32,264 nt of DNA from Acidobacteria bacterium Ga0077522 (GCA_001464065.1 LNDN01000037.1:1-32264), one strand, 5' to 3'. Positions 1 through 9,147 are shown, numbered from the stretch's first letter. Notes: generated by a model from the sequence alone, not told the origin. Translations and numbers: made by a program.

Positions 1-1418
1 CCCGCCACGAGGGCCCCGTGCGCCTCCTGCAACGCCGTGAGGTCGAGGGCGTCACGCGGTACGCCCGATCGCACGCGCGTGATCGCCAGCAGCGCGGTCA
101 CCTGCCAGATGCCCAGCGCGTCACTGGCGTCCTCGAACCAGGTGAGCGCGAGCGCCAGCAGGCGCAGGGCGTGCGCCGGCAGACGCAGCGCCAGCAGCTC
201 CCCCTCCTCCATCGCGATGGCCGCGGCGCGACGCACCCCGATGCGGCGCACCAGCTGCGTCGTCGGCCCGCCTGGCGACACGCCGAGCGCCGCACTCCGC
301 GTCCACAGGCGCAGCGCGAGCTCGGGATGCGCCGGGAACCGGCTCCACCAGGCTTCGGGCGAGATCGGCGTCAAGCCGTGCCCGGTGCGATCGACGCCGC
401 CGAGTTCGGCGCACTCGATCAGATCCAGCGCGGCCGCGGCCCTCGCCCACTCGCTGTCACCGCCGGCAGGCGGCGCGGCCAGCACGCGGCGACCCCAGGC
501 GGCCAGGTCCTCGCGCGCCTTCGCGTCGGGCGCGCGACGGGCACGCCAGATCGCATGCGCGTCGTCCAGTGAGGCGACCGGCATCTCGGCCAGCGGCCGC
601 ACGGACTCGTCATTGGCGATTCGCCCGTGGATGAAGGCGCGCATCCGCTCACGCTCGGCGAGCGGCACCTCACTGGCCCCGGCCAGCAGCTGCCGACTCA
701 GTCGGCCGTGTTCGCCGAGGCGCATGCGAGTGACGGCCGCGATGCGCGCCCGATCGACCGCGACGGCTACGACCGTATTGCGGGCGCTGGTGGCGACCGA
801 CGCGAGTTCCGCGAGCAGTCGCAGGCCGTCCTCGGGCCGGCCGCACTCGACGTGATCGAGCGCGATGGCCACCGCACGTGGCGGCACGACGACGAGACCG
901 AGGCTGTCGGCGATCGCCACGTCGTCCGGACGGATGAGGGGGCTCGCGGCGGCACCCGAGAGAGGCGCCTCCGGCACGCGGACCGCGGCGGTCAGACGGA
1001 GGCGGAGCGCCTCGAGCCGATTGGCCGCCACCTCGCTCGCCACGGGCATCAGCAACGAGAAGCGGGCCAGCGTGTCCTCGACGGGTTCGAGACCGGCGAG
1101 TCCGCGCAGAGACTCGAGCGTCACCCACGACGCGGCATCGAGACCACGCGGCCACTGCAAGCAGGGCGGAAGCTGCCCATCGCCCGGCTCGGTCATCGCG
1201 TCGAGGGCGTCCTCGAACCTGGAGCGCGCCTCGTGGACCTCCTGATGTCGGGCGGCGAGACGCCCGGCGCAGGCCAGCGCGATGGCGCGCGCAGGCGCGT
1301 GCGACACCTCGGCGGTCACGGCCGTCAGGCTGGCCAGCCATGGGGCCGATGGTGCCGGCGCCAGTGGGTCGGCCTGCCGTTCGGCGGCGTCCAGGCACGC
1401 CATCACCGCCGCGATCAC
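1..1418 (-). CDS. Alpha-solenoid (TPR-like) protein, 3' end outside window
   Basis: This frame is open without a stop from about 1440 down to position 1, so the gene is truncated by the window edge. The translation is rich in Ala, Leu, Arg and Glu and is made of short amphipathic helices, for example around AGRLAARHQEVHEARSRFED. That suggests a TPR-like superstructure; no catalytic motif is visible. A GTG at 1418-1416 overlaps the TGA (1417-1415) of the upstream STAND NTPase, so it may be a separate, translationally coupled gene. No Shine-Dalgarno sequence precedes this GTG. Alternatively it is the C-terminal sensor domain of that NTPase, cut off by a one-base frameshift: STAND proteins normally end in such solenoids, and the helical pattern continues smoothly across the junction. 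The two readings are about equally likely from sequence alone. Confidence 0.7.
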   Translation of the reverse strand, partial: MIAAVMACLDAAERQADPLAPAPSAPWLASLTAVTAEVSHAPARAIALACAGRLAARHQEVHEARSRFEDALDAMTEPGDGQLPPCLQWPRGLDAASWVTLESLRGLAGLEPVEDTLARFSLLMPVASEVAANRLEALRLRLTAAVRVPEAPLSGAAASPLIRPDDVAIADSLGLVVVPPRAVAIALDHVECGRPEDGLRLLAELASVATSARNTVVAVAVDRARIAAVTRMRLGEHGRLSRQLLAGASEVPLAERERMRAFIHGRIANDESVRPLAEMPVASLDDAHAIWRARRAPDAKAREDLAAWGRRVLAAPPAGGDSEWARAAAALDLIECAELGGVDRTGHGLTPISPEAWWSRFPAHPELALRLWTRSAALGVSPGGPTTQLVRRIGVRRAAAIAMEEGELLALRLPAHALRLLALALTWFEDASDALGIWQVTALLAITRVRSGVPRDALDLTALQEAHGALVA

Positions 1419-3769
1419 CGGGGCCAGATGCGACGGCGCTCGATGAGACTCGCGAGCCGGGACGCCCACCGCTCGATCGCCGGCAGGTCGAGCGACGCGG
1501 CGGCGCATGTCAGGCCACCGCTCGCCGCTCGCACGAGCACGACCGCACGCACGTCCGGAGGCGCCAGGTGCTGCGCGCCCTCCCAGGCCGTGGCCCACAG
1601 ATCGGCGGTGCCGGCCGCGCCATGCTCGCGGACGACACACTCGGCGTACGTCGTCAGGCACGCCGCACGGGCGCCCGGATCCACCTCGGCGCCAAGCGAC
1701 GCCTCGTCGGCCAGCACCCGCGCCAGCACGCGGACGCCCCAGGCCGACTCCGGGCCAGCCGTCACACGCGTGTCGAGGATGAGCCAGGCCCGCAGCACCG
1801 ACGCGCGGTCGGCATGCACGAGTTGCAGCAGCGCCTGCACCACCGCTTCATCGGGCACCTCACCGACCGGGCCGGCGTCGAGGCGCTGCCACAGGGCCGG
1901 CAGCACACGGCGGCGCGCCGCGTCCAGGACGCTGGTCTCCTCACGTTCGAAGTACCGCCACAAGCGCATGCGCAGCTCGGGCTCGACGGCGTAGTACCCA
2001 CCTGCCTGGCGATCGATCCACTCCTGCGCCGCGATCTCGCGCAACACGGCGTCTGCCACGTCGTCCCGGATGTCGACGCATGCGCGCAGCGTCGCGTCGT
2101 CGAAGCGGCCGAGCAGGGCGACGTGTGGCAGCAGCCGACGGACGTCCTCGTTGTGGATGCGATCGAGGATGCGGATGCGGACGAAGTGATCGACGTCGTC
2201 GCCGACGATGCGCGCCGGATCCACGTCCTGCTGCTTCGCGATCCAGGTCGCGTACACCGACAGGCTGAAGGGGCTGTACCGTGGCGACGCCTCACCGGCC
2301 GGGAGGCCCAGCGTGGCGGACGACGCCGCGGCCACGCTGCGCGTCAGCACCGGCACGACGAGGGCCTCGGGCACGGACATCAGCTGCAGGTACGCGCGGG
2401 CTTCGTCCCCGGAGAAGGCAAAGACGCGATGCAATCGCAGCCACGGTCGTTCCGGCATCCCCGCAGCGACCACCTCGCCGTCGGCATAGGTGCCGGCCAG
2501 CGGTCGCCGACCACACAGCACGACACGCAGCGCCGGCATCATCTCGTGCAGGCGCTCGAGCAGCGCGAACGTGCGCTCGACGCTGTCAGGCAGTGTGCCA
2601 CTCGGGCCGAGCCGGTCCAGTTCCTCGCACGTGTCGAGCAGCAGGACGATGCGACGGCCGCCGCTGGCGACACTCTCGCAGGCCCAGCGGAACACCTCGA
2701 GCATCTCCTCGACGTCGGCCGCCGGCGTGCGATCGCTGTCGACCCGCTCGTGCAACAACGCGATCTTGCTGAACAGCAGCGCAAAGGCCTCGGAGGCGGC
2801 GAGCCGATCGTCCTTGAGGCGAAGCTCCTCGGCCAGGTGGGCGATCAGCAGGCCAGGACGCCGCGCCGGGTAGTCGGGATTGATGTGATCGAAGTCGATG
2901 CGCGCCGTGACCGTGGGCGGCAGCACGACACCCGGCGGCAGGTGCTCGTCGGTGCCGGACGTCAACGCGCGCATCAGCATCGTCTTGCCGACGCCACCGC
3001 CGCCCAGGTAGTGCATCGCCCACACGCCGTCCGGGCCGGTCAGCAGATCGCGGTAGGCCTCGAACATGGCGCGACGCGGCAGGTAGCCGCGCAGCATCGC
3101 GCGGTCGCTGCGCTGGCGGTCGAAGAGCGCGAGGCGCCGTACGGACCGCTGGTGCAGCGTCGTGGCCTCGCCCGGCACCACTTCGGCCACGCGCTGCAGG
3201 GCCTCGATCCACAGCCAGGCCTCTTCGGGCCGCTCCTGCGACAGGGCCTGATCGAGCTCGTGCTCGAAGGCCTCGCGCAGCGTCGGCAACGTGCTGGTGG
3301 CATGCGAGGCCACGACGGCCCAGCGCCACGTGGCCGTGGGCATGTGCTGATCGCGCGGCTGTGCGAGCACACGGCTGGCGATCGACTGCACCAGCGACGC
3401 GAGGGCGTCGAGGCCATCCTCTTCGATGATGCGCGAGAGCCAGGCCGGGCGCGCGTGGCGCGACACCCAGAACAGGTGCTGCGCCGGTGTCACCTGCCCG
3501 GCGTCGTCGATGGACAGCGGCGTCAGCGTCGCCTCGATGAGCCCGTCGTCCCGCCAGGCGTCGAGCACGTCGAGGTCGGCCGCGCTGCCCCAGCCAGGCA
3601 TGGCGCATCGCGCGGCCAGCGTCGGCGTCCACACGGGGACGAGACACACCCAGCGGATGCTCGCCGGGTCCAGCTGATCCGGCACGCGGGGACCGATGCC
3701 ACCGGCCAGCAGCGACTCGACCCGAGCCAGCACCGATCCCACGTCAGGCAGCCCAGGCGCCGTCGACAT
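1415..3769 (-). CDS. STAND/NACHT-type signalling NTPase
   Basis: This is a 784-residue protein if it starts at ATG 3769; a GTG one codon upstream at 3772 is also possible. It has an N-terminal helical region of about 250 residues and then a P-loop NTPase: Walker A GGGGVGKT at 256-263 with Lys262, and Walker B RIVLLLD ending at Asp379. A CGRRP arginine motif lies near 419-423. A winged-helix-like segment (about 540-610) and the start of a helical repeat region follow. This is the layout of STAND NTPases, which act as NTP-gated switches controlling effectors. The start overlaps the stop of the CHAT gene as TGATG, which implies coupled translation. The frame ends at a TGA exactly where an open helical frame begins in another phase, so the true protein may be about 1250 residues or more. 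No effector domain is visible; the effector is probably the adjacent CHAT protease. This is inferred from context. Confidence 0.85.
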   Translation of the reverse strand: MSTAPGLPDVGSVLARVESLLAGGIGPRVPDQLDPASIRWVCLVPVWTPTLAARCAMPGWGSAADLDVLDAWRDDGLIEATLTPLSIDDAGQVTPAQHLFWVSRHARPAWLSRIIEEDGLDALASLVQSIASRVLAQPRDQHMPTATWRWAVVASHATSTLPTLREAFEHELDQALSQERPEEAWLWIEALQRVAEVVPGEATTLHQRSVRRLALFDRQRSDRAMLRGYLPRRAMFEAYRDLLTGPDGVWAMHYLGGGGVGKTMLMRALTSGTDEHLPPGVVLPPTVTARIDFDHINPDYPARRPGLLIAHLAEELRLKDDRLAASEAFALLFSKIALLHERVDSDRTPAADVEEMLEVFRWACESVASGGRRIVLLLDTCEELDRLGPSGTLPDSVERTFALLERLHEMMPALRVVLCGRRPLAGTYADGEVVAAGMPERPWLRLHRVFAFSGDEARAYLQLMSVPEALVVPVLTRSVAAASSATLGLPAGEASPRYSPFSLSVYATWIAKQQDVDPARIVGDDVDHFVRIRILDRIHNEDVRRLLPHVALLGRFDDATLRACVDIRDDVADAVLREIAAQEWIDRQAGGYYAVEPELRMRLWRYFEREETSVLDAARRRVLPALWQRLDAGPVGEVPDEAVVQALLQLVHADRASVLRAWLILDTRVTAGPESAWGVRVLARVLADEASLGAEVDPGARAACLTTYAECVVREHGAAGTADLWATAWEGAQHLAPPDVRAVVLVRAASGGLTCAAASLDLPAIERWASRLASLIERRRIWPR

Positions 3770-6072
3770 CACTGGTCCCCCAGCCCGCTCAGGACGTCCT
3801 CGTCGGTGGCGGGCACCACGACGTCGGCGTCCTGCAGCGTGAGGAGCACGTTGTTGAGGGGCTCGGCCTTCTCGCGGAACTGCGACGGATAGCCGGACGC
3901 GGTGGCGCGATGGATGGAGTTGTAGAAGCGGTCCACGTCGAGCAGCGCCAGCGTCGGCGAGAACACCAGCGGCTGCGCCCGGTGCAGCAGCAGGTGCAGG
4001 TAGATCGAGCGATCCGACACGGCCTCGCGCAGCGGGTGCAGCTCCTCGCGGATGGCCCAGTTCGAGATCGCATCCAGCGCCTTCCGGACCTGCTCGTAGG
4101 GCTCGGCGTAGTTGAGATCCTTGCGGTAGGTGAAGGCCACCGGGATCGGATCCTGCTCGGTGCCGAGTCCGCCGGCGCGCAGCAGCTCGGCGACGAAGCG
4201 ACCGGCAGCGCCCGCGTAGCGCTGCACTTCGTCGAGCAGCACCACGGCGAGTTGCTGGCCCGGCCTGCCGCGTGGTGCCCCGAGCTGTGCGACGACCTCG
4301 TCGCGGAGGCTCCAGAGGTCCATCTGCAGCGCCGTGCGGAACCCGTTGGCCTCATCCAGGGCGAAGGCGTCGTCCACGGCCGGATCCACCTGCGCCGCAT
4401 GGCCCTTGAGCGATCGGGTGAGCTGGAGCACCTGCGACACCCAGGTGTGGGCCGGCAGGCCGAAGCGCAGGCGTGTCTCCAGGGCCGCGGCGAGAATCTC
4501 GCGGACCACGCCGGCGATGTCGGTCGCCCGTTCGGGCGACGCCTGGTTGTGCAGGCGCAGGCAGGGGACGTGCCCGGCGTGAATCGACGCCACGGCGAGT
4601 TCCTCGAGCAGCCGCGATCCGCCGACCTGCCGGTCGCGATCGGCGTCGCTCATCGCGATGCCGAGCAGGCGCCGCGTGCCTCGCGGCGGGGGCGCCGTGG
4701 CCGCATGCCATTGATCGAAGAACCGGAGACGGCCGCAGAACGCCGGCGGGTCGGCCTGCCGCCGGAACTGCCGGACGGTCGACTCGCGCCGCCGGGCGGC
4801 GTCGAGCTCGAGGGGATCGACCTGCAGGCTGGCCGACGCTTCGGTGAACACCACGGGCGTGGCCCAGTCCACCGTGTCGCGCGGGTCGAACCCGTGCGCG
4901 AACGCGCCGCGCCGACCCGCCGCGGCCGACCAGGTCGGGTCGCCACGCAGCAGTGACTGATAGAACTGCCGCGTGAAGAGACGACACGCGAGATCGGCGA
5001 CCTTGCCGCCCATGCCGATCACCAGCGCCGGGCCGCCGTGCACGCCGTCGCCGGCCACGAGCTCCGCGCCGAGCGGCAGGGTGCCGGCCGACGTGGGCAG
5101 CACGCCGGCACCGCCACCGAAGACCTCGAGTCCCGAGAGGGTGTCGAGGGGGTCCGCGGCCGGCGGCAGCGGCGTCGCGCTGTAGCAGGCGTTGAGTACC
5201 AAGACGGGCGGGTACGCCACCGCGCCGGTGGCGTCCGTCGTTGCCAGCAGCGCCAGCAACTGCGGCGCGGTGTAGTCCTGAAAGGGCAGTCCGGCATCCG
5301 AGGCGATCAACCGCAGTGCCCCTCGGCCTTCGGCGAATCCTCCATGGCAGATGAAGTGGACGACCGACGGCTGGAACTCGGCCACCGCCGCCTGCAGCAT
5401 CTCGGCCGTGCAGTCGCGCAGCACGCGGCTGTCGATCGTCAGGTCCAGCGTCTGCAGCCGGCGCAGCAGTCCGAGGTACTCCGCGCCGGCGCGGATCTCC
5501 GTGTCGTCCTGGAGCGAGCCGATCACGAAGAGGACGCGCGGCGTGAAGACGCGCGGGGCGGTGATGGCCACCGGCGCCGTGATCTGCCGGCTCATGAGGA
5601 CGAGCGGCCCCGGTCGCGCCGCCAGGAAGTGCTGGCCGTCGTGCAGCAGTTCCCAGGGCAACCGCATCAGCGCCCAGGCGTCTGGCAGGCAGTCGAGACG
5701 CAGCTCGATCGCGGCGCCGGCGGCCTCCGCGATCACGTGCGCCCAGACAGCCTCACCGAGCGCGAGCTCGAAGAGGTACCGCCCGAAGCGACGGGGCATG
5801 CCGTCGGAGGCCTGCCCCGAGGCCATGTTGGCGTACCACCGACCGAGCGTGGGGGCGTCGAGTGCGTGCAGGTCGGCCTCGTCGACGGCGCCCGCGGCCA
5901 GCGGCGGGTGGCACGCCGGGAACGTCAGCAGCGTGTCATCCGGATGCGGCAGCGGCAGGGCCCCGATCGACCGCGTCGACCCGGGGACGACGACGCCGGC
6001 GGCGTCCCGGACGTCGCGCGTCCATCCACCGGCGTCGTCCGCACGGAGCCGGATCACGAAGCGCACGCTCAT
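3769..6072 (-). CDS. CHAT-domain (caspase-like) protease fused to a degenerate NTPase domain
   Basis: This is a 767-residue protein. Residues about 95-415 form a CHAT peptidase domain, a clan CD (caspase/separase-like) fold. Visible landmarks are LPWELLHDG (138-146), the catalytic histidine His243 in HFICHGGF, and the catalytic cysteine Cys296 in LVLNACYSA. From about 445 a second domain begins like an NTPase (FCGRLRFFDQW). Its Walker A position reads QVGGSRLLEEL (482-492), where a Gly replaces the expected Lys. A Walker B-like VVLLDEVQ lies at 610-617. The NTPase part may therefore be unable to hydrolyse NTP, or may serve as a docking module. There is no signal peptide, so the protein is probably cytoplasmic. 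Its ATG overlaps the metallopeptidase stop (ATGA), and its own stop overlaps the STAND gene start. CHAT proteases in such operons are typically effectors or relays of conflict systems. Confidence 0.9.
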   Translation of the reverse strand: MSVRFVIRLRADDAGGWTRDVRDAAGVVVPGSTRSIGALPLPHPDDTLLTFPACHPPLAAGAVDEADLHALDAPTLGRWYANMASGQASDGMPRRFGRYLFELALGEAVWAHVIAEAAGAAIELRLDCLPDAWALMRLPWELLHDGQHFLAARPGPLVLMSRQITAPVAITAPRVFTPRVLFVIGSLQDDTEIRAGAEYLGLLRRLQTLDLTIDSRVLRDCTAEMLQAAVAEFQPSVVHFICHGGFAEGRGALRLIASDAGLPFQDYTAPQLLALLATTDATGAVAYPPVLVLNACYSATPLPPAADPLDTLSGLEVFGGGAGVLPTSAGTLPLGAELVAGDGVHGGPALVIGMGGKVADLACRLFTRQFYQSLLRGDPTWSAAAGRRGAFAHGFDPRDTVDWATPVVFTEASASLQVDPLELDAARRRESTVRQFRRQADPPAFCGRLRFFDQWHAATAPPPRGTRRLLGIAMSDADRDRQVGGSRLLEELAVASIHAGHVPCLRLHNQASPERATDIAGVVREILAAALETRLRFGLPAHTWVSQVLQLTRSLKGHAAQVDPAVDDAFALDEANGFRTALQMDLWSLRDEVVAQLGAPRGRPGQQLAVVLLDEVQRYAGAAGRFVAELLRAGGLGTEQDPIPVAFTYRKDLNYAEPYEQVRKALDAISNWAIREELHPLREAVSDRSIYLHLLLHRAQPLVFSPTLALLDVDRFYNSIHRATASGYPSQFREKAEPLNNVLLTLQDADVVVPATDEDVLSGLGDQ

Positions 6073-7406
6073 GGCAGCGGCTCCGCATCCATCAGATCGC
6101 GAGCGAGTGTCACGCCCTGTGCCGCCACGCGCCCCGCGACATCGTCGCGTGAGGCACGACTGCCGGGCTCACGCACCGCGGGCAACCATGTGAGAAGGTC
6201 GTCGGCAATCGCCTCTCCCTGAAGGCCGGTTGGCGCCGTCTCTCCGTCCTTGCGGCGCAGCCCGCTCGCCGCCACCAGGGATCGCGCCCACGCACGCCGC
6301 GGGCGTGCCGACGGGGTGGCCGGCCGGCGCGGCAGCGTCGACACCCAGGGCCGCAGCGCGGCGCGGTCCCAACTGGCGGGATCCCAAGCCGCGAGCGCGG
6401 GAAGCGACAGGCGGCGCACCGTGACCTGCAACAGTGCCTCCACGACGCGCCTGCCGTCGGCGGTCATCGCCGCGAGGCGCGGATCGCTGTCGACGACGGT
6501 CTGCCATCGGGCGACGTCGGCCGCCACGTCGGTGGTCGGTGTGCGCAGCACGGCGCACGCCTGTGCCATCACCAGCAGCCGCACCACCGGCGGCGGGTAG
6601 GTGTCCCGAGGCTGCACGAGCGCCGTGGCGTCGTGCGTCTCGGCCACGGCCAGCGCCCAGAGTGCCCACTGCCCGTGCATCAGCGCCGCATAGGCATCGG
6701 CAAAGACCTCCCCGCTCCAGCGCGTCCAGTCGGCGGTCGCCTGCGCATCCAGCGTCACGCTCTCGACAACGGCCGTCCGCGTCGGATAACCAATCCATTG
6801 CGCGTCGGCGACGTGGCCAACCTCGTGGCCCAGGTGGATCAGCCACCATGGGGCGGTCACGCACGACGCCGGCACGCGGACGACGGCGAAGGGCAGGGCG
6901 TCGAGCGCCTGCCGGAGAAACGGCGCGTCGATGTCGCGACGCAACGTGCCCGGGACGAGCCCGTGGGGAAACACTTCCGGCGTCAGGGCCGGCTCGACGT
7001 ACGGCAGGGGCGGCGGGCCGGCGGGCCCGGCGCCCGCTGCGGCCAGCGCCAGCGCCGGCTCACGCATGCAGCTCCACACGACCTCGTCGGCGCCGTGCAG
7101 CACGGGTGCCAGCGTCGGGTCGTCGCGCTGGTCGAACCGGTCGCGGAAGAAGTCCCACAGGCGCCGCACCCACGTCAGGCGACGGTCGTGGACACGGCTC
7201 TGCTGGAGGATGGCCGCGTCGTCACCGGTCATGGATGCCATGGGAACGCGCAGCTCGCCGAGCACGCGATCCAGCAGCGTGCACACGGCCTCGAGCTGCG
7301 ACCGATGCTGACCGAGCGCATCGGCACGCACGCGCCGATCGCGCCAGGCCGTCAGCTCGCGCGTCAGCCGTCGCCATTCGGCCTCGGTCTCCCATGCGCC
7401 CGGCAT
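6069..7406 (-). CDS. Predicted HExxH zinc-dependent peptidase
   Basis: This is a 445-residue protein without a signal peptide. The motif HLGHEVGHVAD places a canonical HExxH at His194-Glu195-Val-Gly-His198. A downstream WSGEVFADAYAALM supplies Glu233 as a plausible third zinc ligand, with Asp237 four residues later; this is the gluzincin arrangement. The motif lies in a helical context preceded by Trp-rich residues (APWWLIH). The remaining sequence is helical and not assigned to a named family. The gene starts 10 bp after the S8 peptidase stop, with a purine-rich GAGAG upstream, and ends in an ATGA overlap with the CHAT gene. Placement between two other peptidase genes suggests it cleaves or matures partners in the same pathway. 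The substrate is unknown. It is annotated from the motif and context only. Confidence 0.75.
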   Translation of the reverse strand: MPGAWETEAEWRRLTRELTAWRDRRVRADALGQHRSQLEAVCTLLDRVLGELRVPMASMTGDDAAILQQSRVHDRRLTWVRRLWDFFRDRFDQRDDPTLAPVLHGADEVVWSCMREPALALAAAGAGPAGPPPLPYVEPALTPEVFPHGLVPGTLRRDIDAPFLRQALDALPFAVVRVPASCVTAPWWLIHLGHEVGHVADAQWIGYPTRTAVVESVTLDAQATADWTRWSGEVFADAYAALMHGQWALWALAVAETHDATALVQPRDTYPPPVVRLLVMAQACAVLRTPTTDVAADVARWQTVVDSDPRLAAMTADGRRVVEALLQVTVRRLSLPALAAWDPASWDRAALRPWVSTLPRRPATPSARPRRAWARSLVAASGLRRKDGETAPTGLQGEAIADDLLTWLPAVREPGSRASRDDVAGRVAAQGVTLARDLMDAEPLP

Positions 7407-7416
7407 CGTCTCTCGC

Positions 7417-9147
7417 TCACGCCAGGCGTGAGAGCAGGGCCTTCGACCCTTCGCGCGGCAGGCGCGCGGCCGGGGCGCCGCGGGGCGCCGCTCCGGGCGT
7501 CGCCCGAGGTGTCAGCAGCTGGCCGCGCTTCTTCGGGCCAGGCCGGGCGATGACGCGGGCGCGCACGTCCGGGTTGGTCGCCACGTGGAACAGCAGTTCG
7601 TCGCCGAGTTCGGCGAGCACCACGGGCAACTGGGCGTCGGTCGTCCCGAGGAGGCGCACGAGACCGCTGCGCACCTGGTCGGGGGTCGTCTCCGGGTAGT
7701 ACGGGAGGAAGCGATCCACATCGTTCTGGCCGCGCGGCACCACGGAGGCGCGCACGCGCAGCCCCGATGCCGGCGGCGTCGACGGCAGCGGCGCACGCAG
7801 CAGCTTCTCGACATTGAGGATGCCGGCGCCGTGCTTGTCGGTCCGCCAGCCGCGCGGGGTGTCGACCCCCTGCGTCATCAGCACTTCCTTGAAGACGGCG
7901 GCGATCTGGCCCTTGCCGTACCGCGTGATGAGCGTGTCGCGCCCGTGGAACGCGAGCCACAGCGCGCACGCGCCGGCGGTGGTCGCCACGGCGTACGACG
8001 TGCCCGAACCGACGTCCACGATGTCGTCGGCCTGCCCGACGTCCTTGCCGGGACGCGCCACCCAGACCGACTCCCCTGGTGCCGTCACGTCCACCGTATC
8101 GCCACTGGCCGACTTGCTCCAGATGGCGCGCTGGCAGTTGCAGGCCGCGCACGCGATGACCTGGTCGTAGCGCGCCGGATAGACCACCCACGGCCACACG
8201 TTGCCCGCGGCGGCGAGGACGACGACGCCCTCGCTGACGGCGTAGGCGATGGCGCGCTCGAGAGCGCCCGACGGGGTGACACCCCCGAGACTCATCGAGA
8301 TGACGTGGCAGCCGCGATCGGTCGCGTAACGGATCGCCTCCGCAAGCCGATCGAAGCCGAGCAGGACGACGCGCGGCGTGACGCGCAGCGGAACGATCGT
8401 GGCCGCGGGCGCGACCCCGGACACGAAGGTGGCCCCGGCGCCTCCCGTGCTGCTCATGATCACGCTGGCCGTCGTGGTGCCATGCCCGGGATTGCCGGCC
8501 TCGAGCGGATCGCGCGCGTCAGGCGTGCGAAGGACGAAGTCGAAGCTGTCGGCCACGCGCACCCGCGACGGCATGTCGATGATCTCGGCGTGCCCGGTGT
8601 AGCCGGTGTCGGGATGGCCGATGACGATGCCCTCGCCCTTGGCGCGCCCCTGCGGCGTCGGCGGCATGAGTGCCCAGGCCTCCTTGACCCGACACAGCTC
8701 CAGACTCCACTCCGTGTTGGTCCTGGCGCAGGGCAACGGCGCCTCGGCCGAGAAGTCGCGAGGACGCAGGGCTGGACCGGCGGCCGTGGGCGCGAGCGTC
8801 CCCGGGGGCGGTTCGAGACCGGGCTGGTCGATGGCCGGCTCGGCGTCGGCGATGTCGCGATGGGCCTGCAACGCGCGGGTGTGCGTCCAGGCCTTGCCCG
8901 GGTCCATGGCGCGCCCATCGAGGCGTGTCACCCGATAGTCGCGCGCCCCGGGGCCGAGCGCCTCCACGCGCACGGCCTCGCCCATCACCGCATGGACGGC
9001 GGCCTCGGCGATCGCCTGCGCTCGCGCATCGTCGCGTTCGGCCGGTGCGGCATGGACGAGGAGGGCCCGACACGTCGCGGCGTAGGCCGGCGCGGCGGGT
9101 GCGGGTGGGGCGATCTGGGGCGTGCTGCGAGTCGAACGCTTGGCCAT
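7417..9147 (-). CDS. Subtilisin-like serine peptidase (S8 family), cytoplasmic type
   Basis: This 576-residue protein has the full subtilase catalytic set: Asp180 in GHPDTGY, His222 in GHGTTTAS, oxyanion-hole Asn316 in LAAAGN and Ser384 in SGTSYA. The catalytic domain spans about residues 170-450. An N-terminal stretch of about 165 residues precedes it, including RDIADAEPAID, which resembles the end of a propeptide region. A C-terminal tail of about 120 residues ends in a Pro/Arg-rich linker. No N-terminal hydrophobic signal is visible, so it is probably intracellular. The start ATG has a GAGG about ten bases upstream, and this is the first gene of the minus-strand operon. In prokaryotic conflict operons S8 peptidases often accompany CHAT and STAND proteins, which supports an intracellular protease-cascade role here by inference. 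Confidence 0.93.
   Translation of the reverse strand: MAKRSTRSTPQIAPPAPAAPAYAATCRALLVHAAPAERDDARAQAIAEAAVHAVMGEAVRVEALGPGARDYRVTRLDGRAMDPGKAWTHTRALQAHRDIADAEPAIDQPGLEPPPGTLAPTAAGPALRPRDFSAEAPLPCARTNTEWSLELCRVKEAWALMPPTPQGRAKGEGIVIGHPDTGYTGHAEIIDMPSRVRVADSFDFVLRTPDARDPLEAGNPGHGTTTASVIMSSTGGAGATFVSGVAPAATIVPLRVTPRVVLLGFDRLAEAIRYATDRGCHVISMSLGGVTPSGALERAIAYAVSEGVVVLAAAGNVWPWVVYPARYDQVIACAACNCQRAIWSKSASGDTVDVTAPGESVWVARPGKDVGQADDIVDVGSGTSYAVATTAGACALWLAFHGRDTLITRYGKGQIAAVFKEVLMTQGVDTPRGWRTDKHGAGILNVEKLLRAPLPSTPPASGLRVRASVVPRGQNDVDRFLPYYPETTPDQVRSGLVRLLGTTDAQLPVVLAELGDELLFHVATNPDVRARVIARPGPKKRGQLLTPRATPGAAPRGAPAARLPREGSKALLSRLA

Noticed and set aside
670-1398. 242-residue minus-strand frame MPGRRRTAGRPTGAG
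   Set aside because: It is a third-phase shadow. The helical frame open from 1440 to the window edge is longer and has protein-like composition.
1340-3892. 850-residue plus-strand open frame
   Set aside because: It is antisense to the STAND NTPase, whose frame carries Walker motifs. The translation is low-complexity Arg/Gln/His/Ala-rich, as expected from the shadow of a high-GC gene.
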